Source: Candidatus Woesearchaeota archaeon CG10_big_fil_rev_8_21_14_0_10_36_11 (lineage in GTDB: Archaea; Nanobdellota; Nanobdellia; Woesearchaeales; GW2011-AR9). From it: 17,207 nt of DNA. The notes beneath the pieces were generated by a model. It was given only the letters and a program-made list of their open reading frames with translations. It ran no database searches and had not been told where the DNA came from. This document shows, in pieces, positions 1-6,129 of this stretch (position 1 is its first letter; every line of letters begins with the position of its first letter). The DNA lies in assembly GCA_002762845.1 (NCBI GenBank), contig PCYB01000068.1, positions 1 through 17,207 on the forward strand. Reading direction: 5' to 3'. The position numbers and the translations under genes are program-made.

Positions 1-53
1 GCTAATGCCAAATGTCTATTGCTCATAACTTTACACTGCCAAAAATAGAAAGA

Positions 54-62
54 TTTATAAAA
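54..62 (+). promoter_or_regulatory. Candidate TATA box for the kinase gene
   Basis: TTTATAAAA is the best TATA-like element upstream of the kinase. It is centred about 58 bp before the ATG at 116, implying a leader of roughly 30 nt. A second candidate, ATTATAAAG, starts near 68. No good Shine-Dalgarno precedes the ATG, so the true transcription start is uncertain. Confidence 0.4.
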
Positions 63-115
63 CAAAATTATAAAGATGTATATACAACATATAGTGTTGT
101 GTTTATTTGATAAAA

Positions 116-1432
116 ATGTACGATCCAGACCAAACGAGAATAGAACCGCTTGTAGAGTTATGTAGGACGCAGTATTGTGTTCCTAACCCAACAACACTTG
201 TCGATCCACGGGTTTTTGAAGACGTGTTTGGCCGACGTCGAGATGCAGGTTCATTTGGTACGGTGACTCAAAGTCCGAAGGGTGGTGTTCGTAAAATATT
301 GGCGTTTAGTGTAACGCCGTCAGTCCAACTTGAAGGGATACATAGCGACGTTAAAATAGACCATATTGGTGGAAGGGATTATGTGTTACGAACTGGCACA
401 GGTCCATCACTTGAGTTCACACTTTCAGAACCAGACCACCTCCATGTTGTAGGTGGAGTCATGGAAGGTGTAATTTTACGTTCATTACAAGGTGTTGAAG
501 GGGTTGTTCCATATCATGACAGGAAATTTATTGTTGTTGAGGGGACTATTTTTATGTCAACAGAAATGGATGAAGCTCCTGGGGAACCAACAGATAAACT
601 TTTACAACGAGGAATAACATTAGAAACAGCATTGAGGATATCGTATGATGCAGCATTGACTCTTCAAAAAATTCATGAAAAAGATATTGTTCATGGTGAT
701 GTAACCCCTAAGAATATTATGTCAGATGGAACAAGAACTACAATCACAGATTTTGGCAATTCGCGAGTTATTGGATTTGATAGGTATTCACAACTTCCAT
801 ACCGTGAAGATAACGAGAGATCTTTTGTTGTTAGTTGTGTAAATGCGCTTCCTAAAATAGGAACTCCGGCATATTTTGCTCCCGAAACATTGTTTGAAGG
901 GCCTTCAATTCCTGGCGATGTTTTCTCAATGACAACAACAGCACTTTATTTAATGACGGGAATGATTGTCGCTCCCGCCATTACAAAAAACGGCTGGAGT
1001 TCTAAAATTCGTAACGTACTTGAAACAACAATGGTAGGAGATAGAGTTCCTGAATGTGTTAGAGAAGCTATTTATTTTAATCTTTCTGTATCACCAATAA
1101 AAAGGAATTTGGGGACGCTCATTTATGCTTTAGGAAAATCTCTTGATAAAGCGGTTTCTGATGCTGTTGGTGTTTATTCTTATTCTCCAGTATGTGCTCA
1201 AACAGAAGTTCCTCGTCAATATAATATTGATTTAAGACAGCTTGGCCAAGCTACAACAGAATTACCATCTCAATCATTTGGTGATGCCGGAACAGCACCT
1301 TCTTTAGTGAATTATGAAGATCTGGGGCAACCTACTCCACAACGGTATCGTTCAAGAGACTTACCTATGATGGAAACACTTGGGTCTCAAATGTTACCTG
1401 CAATGATGTCTACGGAATCATCTCTTCTATAA
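116..1432 (+). CDS. Hanks-type (Ser/Thr-like) protein kinase with a low-complexity C-terminal tail
   Basis: This is a probable cytosolic protein kinase; its substrates are unknown. Numbered from the upstream TTG at 107, the visible motifs are a glycine-loop remnant GSFGTV (48-53), a catalytic loop HGDVTPKN (196-203; HGD rather than HRD), the Mg-binding DFG (215-217), a roughly 40-residue activation segment, APE (258-260) and an alpha-F Asp in PGDVFS (270-274). A plausible alpha-C Glu is at 120. No Lys sits at the usual VAIK spacing after the glycine loop; the aligned segment reads ILAFSV. After about 350 the sequence becomes a Gln/Ser/Thr/Pro-rich tail without visible helices, possibly a docking or autophosphorylation region. 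I chose the ATG at 116 over the TTG at 107 because it is the canonical codon and only three codons are lost. The gene is Arg-rich (about 27 Arg to 15 Lys), unlike most neighbours. No transmembrane segment is seen. The family call is solid; activity is not assured. Confidence 0.8.
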   Translation: MYDPDQTRIEPLVELCRTQYCVPNPTTLVDPRVFEDVFGRRRDAGSFGTVTQSPKGGVRKILAFSVTPSVQLEGIHSDVKIDHIGGRDYVLRTGTGPSLEFTLSEPDHLHVVGGVMEGVILRSLQGVEGVVPYHDRKFIVVEGTIFMSTEMDEAPGEPTDKLLQRGITLETALRISYDAALTLQKIHEKDIVHGDVTPKNIMSDGTRTTITDFGNSRVIGFDRYSQLPYREDNERSFVVSCVNALPKIGTPAYFAPETLFEGPSIPGDVFSMTTTALYLMTGMIVAPAITKNGWSSKIRNVLETTMVGDRVPECVREAIYFNLSVSPIKRNLGTLIYALGKSLDKAVSDAVGVYSYSPVCAQTEVPRQYNIDLRQLGQATTELPSQSFGDAGTAPSLVNYEDLGQPTPQRYRSRDLPMMETLGSQMLPAMMSTESSLL

Positions 1433-1445
1433 AACAATAAAAAAT

Positions 1446-4262
1446 CTATTCAATAACAATCCCAACCTTTCCCGGCATTGCCGATTTTGCTTTCTCATGC
1501 TGACTTTCATTTGCAAGAACAATATCGATTGGACATCCAAACTCTTTTTCCAAAAACTTTTTTGCATCGTTCATGACTGCACATTCTTCTTCTTGTGACG
1601 TTACCATTGAAGGTAGTTTTGATACGTCTTTCAAAACAGAACCAACAATTTTACTGATTTCTTTTCCTTTCATTTTCATACGTTCTTCTTCAAGAATGCA
1701 TTTAATTATCTCGCCAACATTCCGTGTTACAGATATTTCATGAGAAAGAATAGTGAACATGTTATATAACCAAGGTTCTGCTATGAACAACGTACACTTT
1801 TGTGGCGTATCTACCTTCGCTAATTTGATAATATTTCGCATACCATCCATTACATTTCTTACCAGTTCTTCACCAGCATGTGATGCACGATGTATTGTTG
1901 TTTCATCGTACGTTGGCCATGATGATGATGATACAAGACTTTTTGATGGATTAAGTTCTTCACTAATATGAGGTGTGATTGGGTTCATTATTGTGCACCA
2001 TATATCCAAAACATGAGTAATAATTTTTTTATTTTCTCCACCTCGTCGTACGTACCATCGAAGATCATCATACATTGTAAAATACACTTTTGATGCTAGT
2101 TCTCTTAAATCGTACGTCTTCATTACATCTTTCATTTCTTTCAAGTGTTGGTTCATTCGTGAGAGTAACCATGTATCAATAATTTTCTTCGATCCATTTT
2201 TTGTCTTTAATTCTTCAACAACACTATAGATACGTTCCAATGCATTCTTATAATTCATGACAATATCTTCTGTCCATACCACGTCCGTATGGGGACTTCC
2301 AATATGTGCATAATATAACCGCATTGCATCAACACCATACTTGGTAACTGCTTCTGGAATGGGGACAGCACCGCCTTTACTTTTAGAAATTTTACTTCCC
2401 TTCCCAGTAACCCACCAGTTAACAAAAATCCCTTTCGGCCACTTTTCTTCAGGAAGAATCGCAACGTGGTTCATCAGGAATACGGGAAAGTGAACAGTTT
2501 TATGTTCCTTCCCACCAAGATTAATATTCAACGGATAAAAATAATCAAACTCTTCTTTAATTTGTTTCCATATGTCTTTTCCTTCTCCTTCTCCAAGGAA
2601 TACATAATCAAAAAACTCTTCTGTAAGGTCGTGTATTGTAATTGTTTTATTGTTTACAAATTTTGAGACAATATAGTATGCTGGATATAATGTTGAATCA
2701 CTTATTGGTTCAATTGTCCATTCTTCGTCAAATGGAAATGTACTACCTAACCAATTACCGAGTCGCGCACATGCCCTATCAGCAAACCAATCTATTATCC
2801 CCGGAAGATGTTCTGCATACTCTTGAGGATATATTTTCATTTCTTTTACTTGCTCTTTACTTCGTTCTGTAAGTTCAGGGTCAGAATATTTGATAAACCA
2901 TTGATTGTCTATACGTTTAATAACGACCTTTCCACCACAACGACAGATAACTTCTTCACTTAAATCGTACAATATGTCTGCCTTTCCCGTTTCAAGAAGT
3001 TCTGCTTTCATTAACTCTTTTGCATCTTCAACTTTCTTCCCTGAATATTTGCCGCATGTCTCTAACATAATACCTGTGTGGTGATCAACTTTGTACAAAT
3101 CTTTATTTGCGTCAAAAAGTCTTGTATCTTGTAATGAATGTATTTTTAGCTTTTCAACAATTTCTTTTGTAGGAACATTACCATATCCTTTTGTTTTAAT
3201 AATTGGAATGAGTTGTATTGATCTAATATCATCCATTGTAAGATTATATTTTTGTAATGTTTTTGTGTCTTTTTCTAGGTCTTGTAAGCCAACATAATCA
3301 AATATTGAATTGCTTGGAACTGATGTAACGAGGCCGCTTCCAATTTTTGGATTGCATAATGGTGACGGTAAAATAACAATTTCCATATCAATCCCTGGTG
3401 CAATACATTTCTTTCCAATAAGTTTTATTGGATCAACATCTTCTTTTAAAATAACATCATCTTTCTGATAACTTAACTTTTCCGCTGCGTCTCGACTCAT
3501 TATCCAATTTTCTCCTTCAACCTCAACACGCACATATTGCGCATTTGGATTTATCCACAAGTTTGTTTGACCGTAAATAGTTTCTGGTCTAAGAGTAGCG
3601 GCAACAAGATAATCCTCATCAAGTTTAAATTTAAGGAGCGTATATTCGTTTTTTTCTGCATTGCCACCTTGAGAAATGTCCGTCTCTGACGGGTCAACGG
3701 CAACAGGCCCACACTTTATACATGCAGTTGCAAAGTACGGTTTCTGTATTAATAAATCTTTTTGCTGTAATTTTTTAAACTGCCATTGGATAAACTTTTC
3801 ATAATCTTTATGTGTTGAACACAAAAACCTCTCCCAATCACATAAAAAGCCAAACTTTTTCCAGTATTCATTCACATAAATATCATTAAAGTACTTGATA
3901 ACATTTTCTGGTTTTGTTAATGTTTTAATCGTTTCTGTAGAACATCCATTTTTTGTTAAATAACTAATCCATTCCATATCATTATTCTTTACTTTATGCG
4001 CGAACGCTATTGCTTGGTTTCCAGATGCATGCGTTCCGACAGGATAAAGAACTTCCTTTCCCTGTAACCGTTCATATCGACATATGGCATCCGTGTATGA
4101 AAATCCTCGCATGTGTCCTACATGAAGAAATCCTGACACTCCTGGATACGCAAAAATCATAAAGAACTTCTCTTTATTCTTGTTCGGTACAGCTTTTCCT
4201 ATTCCCTCCTTTTCCCACCGCTTCTGCCACTTCTCTTGTATTATTTCCCAGTTAATTGTCAT
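1446..4262 (-). CDS. leuS: Leucyl-tRNA synthetase, archaeal/eukaryotic type
   Basis: Class Ia synthetase that charges tRNA-Leu with leucine in the cytosol. The HIGH-type motif is HVGH (47-50) within GFLHVGHMRG, and the KMSKS-type motif is KISKS (624-628). Between them lies a CP1 editing domain with the Thr-rich LRPETIYGQTN segment (about 224-234), GSGLVTSVPS (308-317) and FDY (321-323), the likely specificity Asp region. Cysteine pairs at 181/184 and 440/442 occur where this family often has metal-ligand cysteines. An anticodon-binding helical region follows, then a C-terminal domain ending in the family-typical PGK segment. At 938 residues it is full-length for the archaeal form and clearly not the bacterial form. 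The gene converges on the kinase with a 13-bp gap and diverges from polX. A TATA box 26 bp upstream of the ATG implies a leaderless mRNA. Confidence 0.97.
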   Translation of the reverse strand: MTINWEIIQEKWQKRWEKEGIGKAVPNKNKEKFFMIFAYPGVSGFLHVGHMRGFSYTDAICRYERLQGKEVLYPVGTHASGNQAIAFAHKVKNNDMEWISYLTKNGCSTETIKTLTKPENVIKYFNDIYVNEYWKKFGFLCDWERFLCSTHKDYEKFIQWQFKKLQQKDLLIQKPYFATACIKCGPVAVDPSETDISQGGNAEKNEYTLLKFKLDEDYLVAATLRPETIYGQTNLWINPNAQYVRVEVEGENWIMSRDAAEKLSYQKDDVILKEDVDPIKLIGKKCIAPGIDMEIVILPSPLCNPKIGSGLVTSVPSNSIFDYVGLQDLEKDTKTLQKYNLTMDDIRSIQLIPIIKTKGYGNVPTKEIVEKLKIHSLQDTRLFDANKDLYKVDHHTGIMLETCGKYSGKKVEDAKELMKAELLETGKADILYDLSEEVICRCGGKVVIKRIDNQWFIKYSDPELTERSKEQVKEMKIYPQEYAEHLPGIIDWFADRACARLGNWLGSTFPFDEEWTIEPISDSTLYPAYYIVSKFVNNKTITIHDLTEEFFDYVFLGEGEGKDIWKQIKEEFDYFYPLNINLGGKEHKTVHFPVFLMNHVAILPEEKWPKGIFVNWWVTGKGSKISKSKGGAVPIPEAVTKYGVDAMRLYYAHIGSPHTDVVWTEDIVMNYKNALERIYSVVEELKTKNGSKKIIDTWLLSRMNQHLKEMKDVMKTYDLRELASKVYFTMYDDLRWYVRRGGENKKIITHVLDIWCTIMNPITPHISEELNPSKSLVSSSSWPTYDETTIHRASHAGEELVRNVMDGMRNIIKLAKVDTPQKCTLFIAEPWLYNMFTILSHEISVTRNVGEIIKCILEEERMKMKGKEISKIVGSVLKDVSKLPSMVTSQEEECAVMNDAKKFLEKEFGCPIDIVLANESQHEKAKSAMPGKVGIVIE

Positions 4263-4283
4263 GTGTACTGTGTTTATGGGGAT

Positions 4284-4292
4284 ATTTTTAAA
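4284..4292 (-). promoter_or_regulatory. TATA box of leuS (leaderless geometry)
   Basis: TTTAAAAAT on the minus strand is centred about 26 bp upstream of the leuS ATG, so transcription should begin at or within a base or two of the start codon. It sits back-to-back with the polX TATA box in the 85-bp intergenic region. Confidence 0.7.
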
Positions 4293-4315
4293 GGTTGTGG
4301 GAACAAGTTGGGAAC

Positions 4316-4324
4316 TTTTATAAA
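4316..4324 (+). promoter_or_regulatory. TATA box of polX (leaderless geometry)
   Basis: TTTTATAAA is centred about 28 bp upstream of the polX ATG at 4348. No Shine-Dalgarno lies between it and the ATG, which fits a leaderless transcript. Confidence 0.75.
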
Positions 4325-4347
4325 CTATTTTTCCCTCCTTCTTTAGA

Positions 4348-5337
4348 ATGGAAAATCAGTACGTCGTAAAGGTTCTGAACAATATTGCAGACATTCTTGA
4401 GATGCAGGGTATCGAATTTAAACCGCAAGCGTACAGGAGAGCTGCACAGGAAATAGATATTTTACAAGAAAGTATTGAAGATATATGTGTCAGAAATGAA
4501 CTTGAAACTATTCCTGGTGTGGGAGAACATCTCGCTGCAAAGATTAAAGAGTTGGTTGAAACCGGGAAATTACAGTATTATGAGAAATTAAAGAAATTGA
4601 CAAAGATAGATATTGAAGCTCTTAACGAGATACCAACACTCGGTCCCAAGAAAATTAAAGTTCTTTACAAAAAGTTAAATATTAAAAATGTTAAAAATCT
4701 GGAAAAAGCCATTCTGAAAAAGAGAGTACGCGAATTGCCAGGGTTTGGTGAAAAGACCGAAGAAACGTTGTTAAAAGGAATAAACTTTCTTAAAACAACG
4801 CCGAAACGGTTTCCGTACGAAAAAGTAGTTCTGATTGTTAAAGAGATAACTAGATATCTCAAAAAACATCCAAAAGTTATAACGGTTACAGTTGCAGGTT
4901 CTTTCAGACGGAAAAAATTTACTGTGGGAGATGTAGATTTTGTTATTGTTTCCGCACGGCCAAAAGATGTCATGGACCATTTTGTATCCTATAAACAAGT
5001 TGAGGATATTATTGCGAAAGGTCCAACACGAGGTTCAGTACGGTTACATACTGGGTTGCAGGTTGACATTCGTATTGTACAAGAAAAAGATTTTGGTTCT
5101 GCGTTATTGTATTTTACTGGTAATAAACAACATAATATTGAACTTCGGAAGATTGCGTTACGTCAGGGATATACACTTAGTGAATATGGACTATTTACAT
5201 TGAAAGATAAGAAATGGGTTGCAGGCAAGACTGAGAAAGATATTTACGCTAAGTTAGGATTAAGGTACATTCCACCATTAGAACGTCTTGGTATGAAAGA
5301 GTTTGAACAGTATAAAATTAAGAAAACTAATCAATAA
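4348..5337 (+). CDS. polX: Family X DNA polymerase lacking the PHP domain
   Basis: Gap-filling DNA polymerase of the Pol beta nucleotidyltransferase family, probably acting in base-excision or end-joining repair. An N-terminal helix-hairpin-helix region carries IPGVGEHLAAKI (55-66), a second hairpin IPTLGPKK (95-102) and a third LPGFGEKTEE (130-139). The palm motif GSFRR (184-188) is followed by GDVD with catalytic Asp195 and Asp197; the third Asp is 240 in LQVDIRI. The thumb/nucleotide-binding segment YFTGNKQHN (255-263) and LSEYGLF are typical. The protein ends at 329 just after the IPP segment (about 308-310), where most bacterial and many archaeal PolX proteins continue into a PHP exonuclease domain; typical full-length members have roughly 570 residues. 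A stop codon, not a frameshift remnant, ends it, and no PHP-like ORF follows. It therefore lacks the proofreading/3'-end-cleaning module. Confidence 0.93.
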   Translation: MENQYVVKVLNNIADILEMQGIEFKPQAYRRAAQEIDILQESIEDICVRNELETIPGVGEHLAAKIKELVETGKLQYYEKLKKLTKIDIEALNEIPTLGPKKIKVLYKKLNIKNVKNLEKAILKKRVRELPGFGEKTEETLLKGINFLKTTPKRFPYEKVVLIVKEITRYLKKHPKVITVTVAGSFRRKKFTVGDVDFVIVSARPKDVMDHFVSYKQVEDIIAKGPTRGSVRLHTGLQVDIRIVQEKDFGSALLYFTGNKQHNIELRKIALRQGYTLSEYGLFTLKDKKWVAGKTEKDIYAKLGLRYIPPLERLGMKEFEQYKIKKTNQ

Positions 5338-5351
5338 ACATGATATAATTA

Positions 5352-5386
5352 GCATCTGATAGAATTTCAATACGGAAATTCGTTTC
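5352..5386 (+). repeat. Relict-like copy of the polB promoter and first codons
   Basis: GCATCTGA (5352-5359) and GGAAATTCGTTTC (5374-5386) recur in the same order at 6100-6107 and 6117-6129, around the polB start. A TATA-like ATATAAT precedes the first copy, as a TATA box precedes polB. In the copy the polB ATG aligns with ACG, so the frame reads T-E-I-R-F, then diverges and stops within six codons. No functional gene is present here. Confidence 0.5.
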
Positions 5387-5415
5387 GTTTACAATAACAG
5401 CCAATAACACCAAGA

Positions 5416-5458
5416 CATTTATTTTTAGAACTTTTCTTTAGAATTATTTGTTTTTTTT
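5416..5458 (+). terminator. T-rich terminator region after polX
   Basis: About 80 bp after the polX stop codon the plus strand becomes T-rich and ends in T8 at 5451-5458. Archaeal RNA polymerase terminates at oligo-T tracts without needing a hairpin. It abuts the 3' end of the converging HD gene. Confidence 0.5.
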
Positions 5459-6014
5459 ACGAGAGTAATAACATGGCGGCTTCATATTTTGGTAGAATTA
5501 TTCTTTTTGAACTTTCAAGATGTAACTGATTCCACTTGTTTTCAAGTTTTTTCCGTACTGACTTCTTTGCTTCTCCTTGAGTTTTATTTTCGTACGTAAA
5601 CGCCGCTTTAAACTGACCAGAAATACTATCAAATGCACTCATTGCATCCGCTTCGACAATTATCTGCTCTTCAACATTTTCTCTTGAATGTTTCTGGGAA
5701 CCACGATGATGCAAGATACAATCTTTTACTCGTTTAATTTTGTTTTCAGGATATCCAAATTCTCGTAATTTTTCTTCTGCGATTTTTGCTCCCGTAATAT
5801 GATAGTCTTTCCTTCCATGAATAATAGACCCAATATCATGTAACCATGCGGCAAGCTTAACAATTTCTTTATCAGCATTCAATTGATTCGCTAACATCTG
5901 GGCATATTCTACCATTGGAACAAAATGGTATGGAAATGGTTCATACCCATATTTACTTGTTGGTTTTTTACATTCATCTTCAACAAATTTCCTTACTTCT
6001 TGAATTATATCCAT
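5457..6014 (-). CDS. HD-domain metal-dependent phosphohydrolase
   Basis: A probable small cytosolic hydrolase of phosphate esters of nucleotides or related compounds; the substrate cannot be told from the sequence. The HD-superfamily metal ligands are visible in order: His30 (in YHFVPMVEYA), His59-Asp60 (in AAWLHDIG), further histidines at 66 and 72, the HH pair at 102-103 (in ILHHRGS) and Asp123 (in VEADAMS). The HHRGS and EADAMSAFD segments are typical of stand-alone HD hydrolases of the YpgQ/predicted-metal-dependent type, rather than RelA/SpoT or dGTPases. At 185 residues it is a complete single domain. It converges on polX and is divergently transcribed from polB across about 100 bp. A TATA box 28 bp upstream of the ATG implies a leaderless mRNA. 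Proximity to two DNA polymerases could hint at nucleotide-pool sanitation, but this is speculative. Confidence 0.85.
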   Translation of the reverse strand: MDIIQEVRKFVEDECKKPTSKYGYEPFPYHFVPMVEYAQMLANQLNADKEIVKLAAWLHDIGSIIHGRKDYHITGAKIAEEKLREFGYPENKIKRVKDCILHHRGSQKHSRENVEEQIIVEADAMSAFDSISGQFKAAFTYENKTQGEAKKSVRKKLENKWNQLHLESSKRIILPKYEAAMLLLS

Positions 6015-6038
6015 ACGTTAAAGAAATTTATTATATCC

Positions 6039-6046
6039 TTATAAAT
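6039..6046 (-). promoter_or_regulatory. TATA box of the HD hydrolase gene
   Basis: On the minus strand ATTTATAA lies within a longer AT run and is centred about 28 bp upstream of the ATG at 6014, the same geometry as its neighbours. Confidence 0.65.
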
Positions 6047-6084
6047 TTTATGAAAATAACCATTACCATTTTTACTCAATAAAC

Positions 6085-6094
6085 TTTATATAAA
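6085..6094 (+). promoter_or_regulatory. TATA box of polB
   Basis: TTTATATAAA is a palindromic TATA element centred about 25 bp before the polB ATG at 6115. It implies a leaderless or nearly leaderless transcript. Confidence 0.75.
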
Positions 6095-6099
6095 AAGAA

Positions 6100-6129
6100 G
6101 CATCTGAAACGTATATGGAAATTCGTTTC
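6100..6129 (+). repeat. polB start region shared with the relict copy at 5352-5386
   Basis: This is the intact partner of the upstream relict: GCATCTGA, then GGAAATTCGTTTC across the start codon and codons 2-5 (E-I-R-F). The spacing between the two blocks is 5 bp shorter here than in the upstream copy. Confidence 0.5.

Noticed and set aside
107..115. TTG start for the kinase
   Set aside because: The ATG three codons later is more likely; nothing upstream favours TTG.
1753..1971. ORF opposite leuS containing a run of Asp codons from GAT repeats
   Set aside because: The ATG/GAT triplet run (about 1920-1933) encodes the Ser run in LeuRS; the plus-strand ORF is a shadow.
5338..5456. Possible small gene in the polX-HD gap
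   Set aside because: Only short frames without start codons; the recognisable sequence is the polB-like relict and a T-rich terminator.
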